Assembly: GCF_901709675.1 (NCBI RefSeq)
Contig: NC_051096.1
Location: 2,199,001 to 2,263,000 of the forward strand
Direction: 5' to 3'
Length of the DNA: 64,000 nucleotides
Origin: Syngnathus acus
Taxonomy: Eukaryota; Chordata; Actinopteri; Syngnathiformes; Syngnathidae
This document shows positions 27,161-56,618 of this stretch, piece after piece. Every line of letters starts with the position of its first letter. Within the stretch, counting starts at the first letter, position 1. Below the pieces are notes generated by a model that saw only the letters and a program-made list of their open reading frames with translations, searched no databases and had not been told where the DNA came from. A program made the translations under genes and the position numbers.

Positions 27161-27627
27161 AAATAGAAGTTATTTTTTGGTTTTAAATAATTGGTCAGTG
27201 TTTGTGTTTTAAATTGATGTGACTACTGGCCAATCCATTATTAAGATACAATTTAAAATGATCCGATTAAAGTTACAAATGAAAGGTCATGTTTTTAATT
27301 ATTTCCAATTATGCAATTATTTTTTTAATTCAAATTGGTTCCAATCAACAAATTATTTAATGAAATATATTTTAAAAATTCACCAATTTTGCGTGGATCG
27401 TTTAGTTTTTGCCCAACCCGGCCGGCTACAGCTTGTATGCACAAAGACAACAAAGAGGTCGCGCGCACACACAATACCCAAAGGAGACGGCCACGCCCTT
27501 TGGCCAAGTCTTAACGTTGACCAATCATCACAACCGATTTGGCGGCGGAATATCGATTGAACGAAATAGGCAGAAGAAAACAAGGACATTACGGAGGCGG
27601 CTCGCGGCGGTCTACCGTCAGTGACGT
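24695..27627. other. phc1 5' region and probable long 3' UTR of slc2a3
   Basis: The phc1 promoter and 5' UTR should lie at about 24,700-25,350, which is GC-rich with GCTAGCTAGCTAG repeats. From about 25,400 to 27,600 the DNA is AT-rich without coding potential. On the minus strand AATAAA occurs at 25,695-25,700, so much of this may be slc2a3 3' UTR. It contains the AAAT microsatellite. Confidence 0.45.
27094..27163. repeat. (AAAT)n microsatellite
   Basis: About 17 AAAT/ATAA units with one interruption at about 27,125. Confidence 0.95.
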
Positions 27628-30600
27628 CTAAACACCCTCCACCACAACCGAGTCCCCCCGGAGGGGCGCCATCTCGCCGTTGTTGTCGACGGCGGCCGCC
27701 TCCACCATGGAGAGCTTCTCCTTGGCCTTTTCTTCCTGGCCCTCGGGTTGGTGCGGGCGGGGGGCCGGCGGGGACGAGGCAGGGGCGGCGGCCGTGCCGA
27801 AGGCGCGGGAGATCTCATCGAAGGTTTTGCCTTTGGTCTCCGGGACTTTGAAGAAGGTGAAGATGAAGAAGACCACCAGGAAGGCCGTGAAGATCAGGAA
27901 GACCCACGGTCCGCACAATTCCTGCGGGGACATGTCCGAGTTGACAAACACGACGACAGAAGAGCCAGCTAAGATCTCAGTTCCGTTTGCGGCTAACCTC
28001 CAGTTTGGGGAAGCTAATGCCGACGAGGAAGTTGGAGGTCCAGTTGCAGCATCCGGCCACGGCCATAGCGGCGGGCCGCGGGCCCTGAGAGAAGAGCTCA
28101 GCCACAATGAACCAGGGGATGGGGCCCGGCCCCAACTCGAACATGGCCACGAACACCATGACGGCCAGGATGGCCACGTAGCTCATGCCCGCCACCTGCT
28201 TCTGCAAGAAGGCAGGACGGACGGCCCACGTCACACCAGCGCTGACGACGGGCGGGCGACAACGTGCGGGCGGGCGACAACGTGCGGGCGCGCGACGACG
28301 GGCAACTCACCAGCAGCAGCGAGACAGTCATGAGCAGCGCCGCCAGCGCCATGCCGCCCAAGCCCAGCAGGTGCAGTGACCTGCGGCCTGCCTTCTCCAC
28401 CAGGAACAGCTGCAAACAACAGCACATGGCGCAACTCGCAGGAAAGTCCACAAATGTTTGTATGTTCCCAAGAATCACTTTTCCCGTGAAAGGTTGATAT
28501 ATATGTACTTTTATTTTCCCTGCGTTTGATATATATAATAATAATAATAATAAACTTTATTTGTATAGCACCTTTCATACAAGAAATGCAGCTCAAAGCG
28601 CTTTACAACAATGAAAGAAAAACATGAATACATAAAAACAAAACATTAATGTATGCATACACAATTAATAAAGTGAGTTTAAAATAGGAGCACGCTTTAA
28701 TAAAATAAAGAATATATCTCTAAGAAAAGGTAAAAAATAAAATAAAGATAAAGATAAAATTAGGCTTAAAATGAAATTTATAAAACGTAATTAGTTAAAT
28801 GCTCGGGTAAAGAAATGAGTTTTAAGTTTTGTTTTGAAAATATCTAGCGACCTGGCCTCCCTGATACCTATTGGCAGTGTGTTCCATAGTTTGGGGGCGT
28901 AATTAACAAAGGCTGCATTACCGATCTTCTTTCTGCTGTTGCTGGGAGCCTCCAATAAACCAGCAGCAGATGATCGCAGGGTTCTTGGAGGTATATAGCT
29001 AACAAGAGAGTTTGCAATGTAGCTTGGTCCCTGCCCATTGAGGGCTTTGTATAGAAGGAGAAGGATTTTAAAATCAATTCTAAATGTTACAGGAAGCCAG
29101 TGCAGAGCAGCTAGAACTGGTCTAATATGCTCTCTCTTCTTGGTCCTGGTTAATAGGCGAGCTGCAGCGTTTTGGATGAGCTGAAGTCTATCAGTGGTTT
29201 TTTTCGGGAGACCAGTAAAGAGTGCATTACAGTAGTCAAGCCGGCTTGAAATAAAGGCATGAATCAGTTTCTCAGCATCATTTTGATTTATGAACGCTCT
29301 TACTTTGGCTATATTTCTAAGGTGGAAAAATTATGTTTTGGTAATATATATATATTTTTTTTCCCTGCGGTGGGAGGACACCCACCGAGACGACAGTGAA
29401 GACTGTGTTGACAATGCCGGCGCCGATGGTGGCGTAGATAGGCTGGCTGACGCCGGCCGAGCTGAAGATGCCCGTCGAGTAGTAGAACACCTGCGGTTAC
29501 AAAGGTGTCAAGTTGATGAGACGGCAACGTGACGGTAATGCGACGGTAACGCTACGGTAACGCAACGGTAACGCGACGGTAACGGTGACTCACGGCGTTG
29601 ATGCCGGACAGCTGCTGCGACAGCTGCAGCATGACGGCGACAAGCAGCGGCTGGCGGTAGGCCGGGCAGCGGAAGAGCTCCGGGATGGTCACCTTCTTCT
29701 CCAGCGCCATCTTGTTGCTCTCCTCCTTCATCTCCTGCAAGTCGCTGCTCACGTCCTCGCTGCCGCGCAGACGCACCAGCTCTACACGCAAAATTCACAT
29801 TCGGGCTTGAGGGTAGCTAGCAAGAGGTTGTTTGGAGGCGTGGGCGAGGCTAACCTTTACACGCCTGCTCCTCCCGCTTCAGGTTGATGAGGAGGAATCG
29901 GGGGCTCTCGGGGCAGAAGGGCAGCAGGATGCTCTGCAGCACGGCCGGCACCACAGTCAGCGCCAGCAGCAGCGGCCAGAGGCGCGACGAGCCCAGCAGC
30001 GACTCCAGGCCCAAAATCTGAAAACATATTCAGAATGGTTGCCATTGGATTTTCGCGGTGATCTCAAGATTGTAAAAAGGGCGTCGGGGGTCAACTTCTG
30101 CCTACCTGAGCGATGAGGATGCCGACCACCACGCCGAGTTGGTGCAGGGTGCCAAAGGCGCCCCTGAGCTGCGTGGGCGACACCTCGCCCACGTACATGG
30201 GCGTCAGGCCCGTGAAGAGCCCGCAGAAGAGGCCAATGACCAGCCGGCCAGCGATCACCATCTCATAGGACGAGCACAAGGTGGACGCGCCCATCAGCAG
30301 CCCGCCGATCACCGCCAGGACGTTGACCAGCAGCATGGAGCGCTTCCTGCGGGCGGCGCCGAGGCTCAGTCGGTCGGTCAGTGCGCGTTTCGGTGCCGAA
30401 CCCACCTGCCAAAGCGGTTGGCCATGACGCCCACGCTGAATGATCCCGCCATGCCACCCACGCTGAAGATGGCCACGGTGACGCTCCACACCACCGTGCA
30501 GATGTCGGCGCTGATGGGCTTGTTGTAACGCTCCATCCACGTGTCATTGAAGAACGCCCGCAGTTTCTCAAAAACACACACAAAACGCGCTCGGACGCGT

Positions 30601-32061
30601 TCCTTCGCTTACAGCCAATTAAAATTTCGATGTCGGCGCCAACCTGCTCTGGTGCGTTGATGACGCCCGTGTTGAAGCCGAACTGCAGCGAGCCGATGAC
30701 GGCCGTTGTCAGCGAGAACAGGAGGTAGCCGGTCACCTGCTTGCCCTAACAGAGCGGGCCAAGACCAGAAAGTCACATTTCAACATCGCCCGTCTCCCAC
30801 TGAAGTTGTTTGACGCTGCATCAGCTCAGCACAAGCAGAGCAGGAAGGCCAGAGGGACACCGAAGACGTCCTTGAGTCAGCTGACGATTTGGATGCGCTC
30901 ATATTTGCACCGGGAAGGGGCGATGACCGCTCTCACGGTCCTATTGCGGATTTGGACCAGGCAAACAAAGGCAACCGGGTTCAAAAACCACAAACGTACC
31001 TTGATGGCGATTTAATGACATCATGATCTGACCTGACAAAGTGCTTGCTTGCTTGATGCTTTGTAGCTTTGGATCACTACAAATGCTAATGAGTTAACCT
31101 TCTTGCTCTTTAGTTTTTGTTTTAGCCCGAGTGGGCCACAAGACGCTGGCATATTTGAGAATACGCTTATTGTCTTGTATTGTTTGACTTTGATTTTACT
31201 TGATGTATTTTTACAATTTCATCATCTATGGGAGGCTACCTAGACAAGACAAGACAAGACAAGTGGGTGTGTGTGCATAAAATGAATTTATTATCATTAA
31301 GACTGTGTCGCTTCCTTCCCCCTCGGTCAATAGTCCCACTGCTTGTCACCATGGCAACTAACACAATTGGCTACACGGCAGGAAGATGCCACAAACAATT
31401 GCAAGAGCTGCCGTTCTCTGGACAAGATGCAACGTGAAAAGTTTAGAATAAAAAAAGAGAACTCAACATGACCCTCCCGGTCGAGTGTACTGATGCACAC
31501 TTTACACATTTGCTCACAAATACCTGCACGCCGCTCTCATTTTATTCCTCTTTTGTTCCCCTTCCCGATTAATGTCTTCCATTTTGTTTTCTGCCTGTCT
31601 GAAAATAAACTGAATGGATTGTTTGACGAATTTCTGTATTATGTAATTTGTATTGACTGAAGCGAGCCAACAGGGGTCACGAAAAACAAAAGACTGCCAT
31701 CTGACCGACAGACAGGCGGGCGAACAGGCTGGCTGAGGGTCCGGTGACAGAATGATGCAGCATCCATGTGCGTGCGTGTGCGCGCGTGAACATTGATTTT
31801 ACAATCAATGACATGAAAACATTCACTAGCATATGAAGTAAAACGTTTCAGTCCCAAAGACAATAACGCTCCCTTTATCATTAAGCTGCTGAGGACTACT
31901 TTGTGGTGTGCATCACGCTAAGACAAGTATCATATTGAGTCATCAATAATTAATAGCCATACGACAAAATATCAATACCAAAAATGACTCGTGATAAAAG
32001 CCAGGCTGAAAAAAATCGACTTAAGATTTACATTCCAATCACTCACCTGCTGTCCTTCCAT
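27628..32061 (-). CDS. slc2a3: Facilitated glucose transporter 3 (GLUT3, class I)
   Basis: GLUT3 is the high-affinity facilitative glucose transporter of neurons, with 12 membrane helices of the major facilitator superfamily. Exons in transcription order: 32061-32047 (MEGQQ), 30745-30644, 30566-30406, 30346-30106, 30017-29855, 29781-29594, 29490-29386, 28409-28311, 28201-27998 and 27921-27628, joining to 523 residues. Sugar-transporter motifs seen: [13 protein letters not shown] (helix 1), NRFGR-RKRS (loop 2-3), [24 protein letters not shown], the QQLSGINA substrate motif of class I transporters, [20 protein letters not shown] and [13 protein letters not shown]. The C-terminal tail is longer than in human GLUT3 (496 residues) and rich in Pro, Ala and Glu. 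GLUT1 is similar, but linkage to phc1, chd4 and eno2 supports GLUT3. Intron 7 contains a LINE fragment. Confidence 0.9.
28534..29322 (-). mobile_element. 5'-truncated L2-type LINE fragment in slc2a3 intron
   Basis: Read on the minus strand, 29321-28791 is one open frame of about 176 codons without a methionine. It contains [50 protein letters not shown] and APKLWNTLP. This is the C-terminal part of the L2/CR1-clade reverse transcriptase-endonuclease protein. A 3' UTR follows, ending in a TTA/TAA microsatellite tail at about 28,534-28,552, as typical for L2 elements. The element has the same orientation as the host gene. It is 5'-truncated, but this part shows no stop codon, suggesting a fairly recent insertion. 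Confidence 0.85.
31240..31262. repeat. Short (ACAAG)n pentanucleotide repeat
   Basis: About four ACAAG units in intron 1 of slc2a3. The rest of this 1.3-kb intron shows nothing recognisable. Confidence 0.7.
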
Positions 32062-46138
<14,077 letters not shown>

Positions 46139-49100
46139 TGCGGACGGCGCAAACTTTTGAGCTATTTAGCTAGCTTGGACTAACTACATCCAAAGTTGCT
46201 TTGAACAATAATAATCCAGAGTTGGATGCCAGCGTTCGTCGTGTCTTTTCAAAAGACGCCGAAGAGAGGAGCCGGTCGGGTTTCCGCCAAAGGGGACACA
46301 AGAACAAAACAAGAAAACGGAAGGGGATGTTTTAGAAACTGCCAAAAGCCGGTCGACCGGCCGGAGGCGCACACAACACTCAGCACGCCGGACAATACAT
46401 TTAACTTGAGCCGAACATGTCGAAAAGATTAGCAGCCGGCTCTGGTTAGCCCCCCCTTCCCCGCCGCCGCCACCAGCAGCAGCAGCATTAGCTTGCGAGC
46501 TAGCCCCAGCTTGTCCGAGTCCCATTTGCGGCCAAACTCAACAAACGAGCACAGTTAAGAAGCGTTGACAAGCCGCCATCATCTCATCTCCACTCTAGTC
46601 CATTCAAGGGAAAGTAACATACTCACAACTTGACTCCACACTCTTGTTTCCCTCCCCTTAAAAAAAAAAATAAAAGAAAAAAGTGCAGCCTTAGTTCTTG
46701 TCTCAATCAAGAGTTGGCGGGCGCTGCTTTGTTTATGTAACGGCGCTGGAGCTTTTTGTGCAGATTTCCTGATTTTTTTGTGCGGCCGCTTTTACTGCTG
46801 CGTGTGCGCACGACGTCGTTCGTCGTCTTTTTTCGATCTCGCACACTACACACGCCCCGCCGCGCGCGCACACACAAAGAGATCAGGGGGCAGGCATCCC
46901 ATAATATCACCCACCCCTCCCCCACTCAGCATAGTTACCTTGCAACATACAGACCATAATATTCAACTCACCCCCCCCCCCTCCCTTTGAGTATCTTCCC
47001 CATTCCTCCATGCCACCCCTCCTCCTCCTCCCATGGTAACCATGGTGACGCCCCCCCCTCCCACCCCTGCTGACATCCCATAATAGTCATGCGCGGAGTC
47101 ACTAACATCCCACAATAAGCATAACTCCCCCCCCTCCCAAAAATGCGAGATAGGAGGGGGGAGGACAAGCCGTCACATGGCAACTGTGCGCGCCACATGA
47201 CTGCTGACTTGCGCGCGCACGCTCACTTGAGTGCGCGTGCGCGCCCGCTCGTGTACTGCACTGTAAATTGACTTAACACACACGGGAAAAGACAGGCTGA
47301 CCTCCTCACCCGGATTTGAAGGGTGACCCAGATGACCCCCCCACCCTTTTTTTTTTCAATTTTGGGTGTGTTTAAACTTTACAATGTTTGCAAACAATAG
47401 ACGCCGCACGACTTCCTCCTGTAATGTTTTATTGAAAACTGTTGATACAAATTTGCACTTGGGCTTGTGCGGCCAGATATTCCTCTCAAGGCCCCCCCCC
47501 CCAAAAAAAGTCGTATTTAATCCAGTGGAATCATGGCTGAGAAGGATAAATCAAGCAGACGGAAAATAGTCGTGCAGAAAAGTGGCAACACGTGCGCAGG
47601 CAAAGAGCAGCGACCAAACCTCCATCATCGGCTTTGCAAAAGACGTTTTTGCAGGGCAAGCAGAAAATGTTGCTTGAGTAAAACTTGACACTCGGCCTGC
47701 CCGCGGCCATTTTAGAATCAAAAGGCCGTGTCTAACTATTAGTCCCTCGGTCATCACGCCGATCAATTTTCAGCATATTGGATGGGTCCGCCGGACCCAT
47801 TCGGCGAACACAAGAAATGCAAAAACTTGGACAAAATGAATGCAATCAATCTGCTAGCTTTATGCTAACATTTACCGAAATCAAGATAGACGGGCTAATG
47901 GAAGTTAGCATGGGCCTTCAGCAGCCGCTGCAACGACAACACATTCACGCAGAGCATCATGCCAATCATCTCGATGGGGTCGCCTGGTCTTTGGTGACCA
48001 ATCGCTGCGTCCTTCGAGTTTGGTTGTCCACCATGGCGTGATCAGAAGGTCTCAATGAGAATCTCAGTCGGCCTTCCTTTGTCCCGCCGGGCCCAACTTG
48101 TCGTTTTTCTTCAATGGGTTGGCGCGTCTGCCCCTCCCCCCCCTCCTTCTCGTGGACACAGTGTTCATGTGTGCTTTTGGGGAGGGGGGGCATCACATAA
48201 TCAGAAGGATAGTAGGGGTAGTTGTCATAGAAACCCTCTGCATGTCTCAAGAAGACCCCCCCCGCAGCACCCACCCCCCAACAGCAGCACCTTGTGCACA
48301 AGCGTGTGTTGCATAAGGACAACATTTCCGAAGTGTCGGAAAATAATTTTGGGAGGAGGAGGAGGGGGGGGACTTGCAGACTGTAATAGTGCTCCTGTGC
48401 AGCTGGTCATCATGGCGATGGGGGGGGCGGGGTGTACATAGACAGACAGGGTCAGATTACAATGTAAATCATCCCATAATACTCCCGTGATGACTAAACA
48501 GAGTTGATGCAGATGGGGGGGGTCATCCTGGCAAGCAATTCAAAGCACGTGTGAAAGATACACAAAAATAAATTGACTGACATTTTTTGTGTGGATGTGA
48601 ATTATTTTCAATAAAAATTTGCAAATTTGCTCCAATTTCCGCTGTCGCCCGCCTAAGAAGCATCGCACCAAAGCGCAGAATTCTCTCAGTAACAATAACG
48701 AATGAGAAATGGCAACAATCGATTTGTCGGCTGAAATCGTAGCGACGCAACACGTTGCGAGACGGCCCAGGTAGCCACAGCGACGCGTCATTTTCCCAAG
48801 AAGATTTCCATTTCCGCTTTGTGTTTTTGCTCCTCGTAATCGCCTGGCGGCACGTTCGATTGTTCCCGTTTCTCTCATTGTGCGGGTGGGCGGAGGGGAG
48901 TCATGGGCACAAAAAATGGCATCTGCCCCTCCCCCCATCTTAGAATGCAGACATCCCATAATATGCTCCCCCTTCACTGCTTGGCCTGCCACTCCATAAT
49001 AATAATGACTCCCCCCTCTCCCCCGCCATCATCATTTCCTGTCTTAAAGGTTCCTCATGCGCAGCTCGTCCGCAACTGCGGAGCTGCTCGAAAGGCTGAC

Positions 49101-50263
49101 GAGAGCCTCGAGGCCTTCCTCGTGGTCGAGGCCCCGGACAGAGATGTCCGAAGGGGTCACGCGTCCACCTGGCGACTGCATGTGAATAATGTCGACGGCG
49201 AATCCATTTTGTCAACGTGAAAAAGTCAAAGGGTCCAAAATAGTTTGAGCAAGAAAATGAAAGTTCGGCTCTTGGCGCAAAGATTCAAAATGTCAACGCG
49301 GTCAAGCGAGGCGATACGACACGGGCGTCAAGCAAAACTCGGGAGGAGTCCGAGTTGGCACAGAAGCGATGGCAAAAGCCCGCCCGGGGCACAAATGCTG
49401 CCCAAAGTTTCGTCTTCTGCGTCTTCAAGAGCACGTGATAACGCGGCGCCATTTCATACCTCCGGCTCACTTCCTCAGGCAGACGCAACACGCAACGCTT
49501 GAACGCCCCGACCCTTGTGACCCCTTGCCGACCCCGCCCCCTTCCAGAACTGGCGCATATGCATGAGAACCCCCCACCACCACCACGCGTCCCTCCACCT
49601 TTCAACGCACGCACGCACACACCCAGTCCCCCTCCCCCTCCCGTTTCGTGGCAAGGCACGTGGTGACAAAACAAAGAACAGCCCATAATAGTCACAGCCA
49701 CACTGTATGCATGGTAACCACTTATGTGGCAGATGACGTGAACGCAAATTGCAGCCGCCGTCACACACTCCCAGTAGCACAGACACCTGATGCAACCAAA
49801 TCGTGCCTTCAAACCATGGAGTCACACGCACACAACATTACACACACACACATGCACACAAGACAGTGTGTGCATCTTGTACAATGTCGCGCAAAAGATG
49901 GCCAACTAAAAAAATGACAGGCCAACACACACAATGCAGCCACAATTACGCGACCTGAGACCCGCAACGACACAACCACATGCACACATTGACAGAACAA
50001 AATGTAACAACTTGGCAGAAAGCACGCACGCAAAGGAACACAACGTGAAAACAGGACTAACTGCACAAACACTCACAAGGCACGCAGACGCTTCCAAAGG
50101 AACACAATAGTCACGTGGAAGTGACACAACATAAAATACATACACCCCAAGACGTAAACAAACACGTGCACGCGGATCATTGTGTGTGTGATTTCAGTGA
50201 CATGGCGTTGGTGCCATTTTGAGCAACATGTGTCCTACTCGCAACTTACACACTTGTCAACAC

Positions 50264-50338
50264 CTGTGTGCGTGTGTGTGTGTGTGCGTGTGTGTGTGTG
50301 TGTGCGTATGTGTGCGCATGTGTGCGTATGTGTGTGCT
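50264..50338. repeat. (GT)n microsatellite
   Basis: GT tract interrupted by GC and AT dinucleotides. Confidence 0.9.
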
Positions 50339-50631
50339 TGCACGTCCTCAACACACAAGTTTGGGAAAAAAAAATCAGCAAGGTCAGGTTTCTGTCCAAT
50401 GATGCAACAGTCAACTGCCCCCCCCAGCCGCCTCCTTTAAGCTCGTCGCCCGTGGCAACGCGTTTCTAATGAGGTCAGGCGGACATCCCATCATGTCGAG
50501 CGGCAAGCGAGGAGGCGCCAAAGTGCAAAAGTGTCGCAGGCTGAATCAGCGGCAGGATAAGATGGCCGACACACAACTCCAACAAGATGAGCTGACATCC
50601 AAACTTTCTTGTTCTTTGCATGCGTTTTACA

Positions 50632-51131
50632 TCTGCTATAAAAAGTCTACACACCCTTGATGAAACGACACGTTTTGAAACTACAAGATTTCAACAATGA
50701 AAGAGACGCTTAACTGTACAACTCTTTTTTTGTCAGGGAGCGGGGTGATAAATAAAAAGTGAGATCTTGTACTTGCAAAAGTGTGCACACCCTCCTAACT
50801 AGGGACGGGGCTGCAATGACTCCAACCCTAACCCTAACCCATTCCAATGCATCTTAAGCATATGTCGACATTTTGCGTGGCTCGGATGAACCCCAAATCA
50901 ATTTCAGCTGTTCTCGTAGGCTGTTCCTGCCTGGCAGAAGCCTTTTTTTCATCGTCAGTTACGAAAGGGGTGTGCACACTTCTGCAACCACACGCCACTT
51001 GTTTAGATCTCTTCAACAATTGAATTGTACACGTTATAGATCACATTAATGGTGAAAAACGTTTTTAAATGATTTATCTGCATAAGACGGAATTCTAACA
51101 GGGGTGTGGAGACTTTTGAAATGGACTGTAG
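50632..51131. mobile_element. MITE-like non-autonomous DNA transposon
   Basis: The left end reads AAAAAGTCTACACACCC and the right end GGGGTGTGGAGACTTTTGAAA. These are imperfect inverted repeats of each other about 490 bases apart. A second inner pair (AAGTGTGCACACCC near 50,780 and GGGTGTGCACACTTCTGC near 50,969) strengthens the palindromic layout. No transposase frame is present. The superfamily cannot be assigned with confidence. Confidence 0.55.
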
Positions 51132-53045
51132 CCATCTGCCCCCTGCAGCTCACTGAAGCATACTGCAGCCATCACGATTTCACCCCAAACGCGTTGAGTA
51201 CAGTTGGTATACGATGCCGTCCATGACCACTAGAGGGAAACAAATGTCAGACAGATCATGTTTGACACTCGAATCCTTCTGAAATTTAATTTTAAATTTA
51301 ATTTCAAATTAAAATGTACGAGTGGATTTTTGCTTGAATCCCTTGGTCGACTTTGGCGCTCATCCAACCGATCGATCTGCATGAGAACACTTTGAATGTC
51401 CGGGTATCTCCTTTTCTATGACCCCCCCGCCCTCCGGGCCCCAAAAAATCCATAGTCACTTTAGTCTTGCAAACCATCCAGCAGAACCGAAATCAAATGT
51501 TCATGCCATTTATCCGGTCCAGACGAATGGAGCGGACCCCACTGCGGAGAACAACCCCGAGTTGTCCCCCACCCCACCCTCCCCTGGTCTATTTTTACCC
51601 CCCCTGCACCTCAGCCGTTTCCCTCCATCATTGCGCCCTCCTTCCAAAAGCATCACCACCCCCCATCCTGCTCTCCCTCCTCCCGTCCCGTTTTCCTCTC
51701 TGGTTGCTTGTGTTGCTCCAGAAGCATCTCAGCCTCTCGCCAAGACGCGCACGACGCACACGGCAGGTAACAACCGCGTCGCCATCTTTAGTGCAGTGTG
51801 CGTGCGTGTTCATGCAGGTCTGCATTATTAGTGCGTACGTGAGTGTCGTCACGTATCTTGTCTAGAGTCAAAACGTGCATGTGTTCGAAATGTGCATTGC
51901 GTGTGAGATGTGGGTGTGATCTGTTTTTAATGTGTTGTTGCTCATTAGTGCCGGATGTCAAATGGTCAACTCAATCAATTGATCAGCTGGTCTTCAACTA
52001 AGAGTTGATTGTCCACTTAAAATCAATCTAATGAAGTCAATGACGTGCGCGTGCTCCACTTCCTCTCAGCGCGTGCGCGTGATGCCTGCCTCCAGTCTCA
52101 GCGCGTTTCATCCTTTCTTTCCGGCTCCGTTTCATGCTCCATCTACTCGACAATATTTTTGTCCTAACCCGCCGAGCTTGTTGCTTGTTGCGTGTGCGCG
52201 TGCCCGTCTGGAAGGATTAAGAGAGGCAGGCTCACGCTCGCCCTTCACTTGCAATTGTGCGTAATGAAAAACGGAGAGAAAAAGCGATATATAATTTTAG
52301 TTGGCATCGGCTCAAAAAAAAAAAAGCTTCATATGGCGACAATCTCGTCGCGTGGCGCTTTAGCTGAGATGCACTGCAGCACCGTGTCTGTCTGTCTGCT
52401 GTGCTTTGGAGAGCACTGCAGTGTGCGGAAGGAGGAAGGTGTGGCGTGATGCCTTCAGGGTCCTCCCTCCCTCCACGGAGGCTTGCGTAACACGCGCCAA
52501 TGAACGGCGAGGCGGGCGAAAATGCTTGAGTAGATTAAAGCTGACAAGTCACAGTGCCACTTTTTTAAAGATGCACTTCGATCGGTGTCAGATCCCCCCC
52601 TCCCCGTGATTTCATGGTCCGCCATAGCTTCCCACGATTTGTATCCACTTTGGCGCCATCCTGTCGCGTTTTGGTGTCACTAAACCGTACAACCCTTTCA
52701 CAATAGACAAAAGTAGTGCTTTGCCGCCACCACCGCCAGTAGGTTAATGTCTGCCACGTTTGAGGGCGCCAACCTGCGTTCGACCCGTTCCTAGCGGGTT
52801 TTTCATCTCGCACAACTTTGAGGAAATGAAAAGATTTACACGGTTCTCCCAAAAAGAGGCTGAGCGTCCTTGCTTGAAGCTCTCACTCCCAGTTGAGGTG
52901 GACTGCACGCATCACACCTGAAGCAAAGGCAGGAAAACAATGGCAAAATGTTCACGCAGGTCATGATCGCTCGGTGCAATAAGAATGAAGCCGATGATTT
53001 GGATCATTTCACAATGTCATGGCATCGAGGCGTTACGCTGGCTAG

Positions 53046-55374
<2,329 letters not shown>

Positions 55375-55784
55375 AAAGCGCACGTGCGCAAGCACGCACG
55401 CACACACACACGCACGCACGCTGAGCCATGTACGAAGGAAAACTCACTCAAGCAAAAACAAGCAAGTTAAAAAAAAAATGCACTGGACTCTTATGACGTA
55501 AGGGGGATGAGGCTGTATGCACCGCACACGCGCCCACACACACACACACTTGCAAGTGGAGTTCAAAAGCCAGCCATGCTCCGTTATGCAGTTTTGAAAG
55601 TGTACTTTGAAAAGAAAGTGAAGGCTTCTCCTCTCCATCCTCATTTTCTCCTTTTCGACTCCACGTGACACTAAGGTCACATTAAAAAAAAAAACGACTT
55701 TGCTATGCGTGTACTTCCTGTAAGAGATTTAAAGGAACAATATCAGCAAGAAGCAGCAGCTGACGGCACATGCAAAAGGTGTGA

Positions 55785-55790
55785 AATAAA
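55785..55790 (+). terminator. Candidate polyadenylation signal, eno2
   Basis: AATAAA about 410 bases after the eno2 stop codon. Confidence 0.55.
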
Positions 55791-55954
55791 ATCATTTACA
55801 GTTGGAGCCCAACGTGTGCGAGTTTCAATCCAGCGCGTCAGCATCAGTCAACCATTTATGGCCGTTTTGAGAAACTATGACAGAAAAAATATTTTGTTTC
55901 CAAACCACTTGGAATTGGAATATCTTTTATTTGCTACTTATAAATTGTAGGCAG

Positions 55955-56315
55955 GCGGCTCGGTGGCGCACTGGGTAGCACGTCCGCCTCACAGTTAGGA
56001 GGGTGCGGGTTCGATTCCACCTCCGGCCCTCCCTGTGTGGAGTTTGCATGTTCTCCCCGGGCCCGCGTGGGTTTTCTCCGGGCACTCCGGTTTCCTCCCA
56101 CATCCCAAAAACATGCTTGGTAGGCCGATTGAAGACTCCAAATTGTCCCTAGGATTGAGTGAGAGTGCAAATGGTTGTTTGTCTCTGTGTGCCCTGCGAT
56201 TGGCTGGCAACCGGTTCAGGGTGTCCCCCGCCTACTGCCCGATGACGGCTGGGATAGGCTCCAGCACTCCCACGACCCCCGTGGGGACTAAGCGGTTCAG
56301 AAAATGGATGGATGG
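55955..56315 (+). mobile_element. tRNA-headed SINE with 12-bp target-site duplication
   Basis: The head has a pol III A-box-like segment (GGTGGCGCACTGGGTAGCA) and a B box (GGGTTCGATTCC). The body follows (TGTGTGGAGTTTGCATGTTC, GGTTTCCTCCCACATCCCA, GGGATAGGCTCCAGC), and the tail is GGATGGATGG. The element is flanked by AAATTGTAGGCA on both sides (55943-55954 and 56316-56327), an exact target-site duplication. The perfect duplication suggests a recent insertion. Confidence 0.9.
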
Positions 56316-56612
56316 AAATTGTAGGCATCAAACACTCCTAATGTGTGCATCGAGTGTTCACCCCTTGACAAAAGGTTCAGCGGCGAAAGCTCAAGTTATG
56401 ACATCACCGCACTACTGTTCGTGTCCACGGGGAGGCGCTGCAGTAATGGAAAGTCATCTAGCTGTGCGTATTTCGAACAGCACGTTAATTAGCGTCAAAT
56501 TAAAAATCTAAGCCTAACATTAGCAAAGGTTCTCCACATTTGTGTCACTCTCAATTCAGCCAATGTCGCAGAATCAAATTAGTTCAAAACAACAACTCTT
56601 TTAACGTGTGCT

Positions 56613-56618
56613 TTTATT
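56613..56618 (-). terminator. Candidate polyadenylation signal, ccdc106-like gene
   Basis: AATAAA on the minus strand about 260 bases after the stop codon. Confidence 0.55.

Noticed and set aside
47966-48325. Minus-strand 119-codon open frame containing FYDNYPYYPSDYV
   Set aside because: No start context, splice signals or family resemblance; it lies in C-rich noncoding DNA.
55955-56030. tRNA gene suggested by A and B box sequences
   Set aside because: The boxes belong to a SINE head: no cloverleaf closes, and the SINE body, tail and target-site duplication are present.
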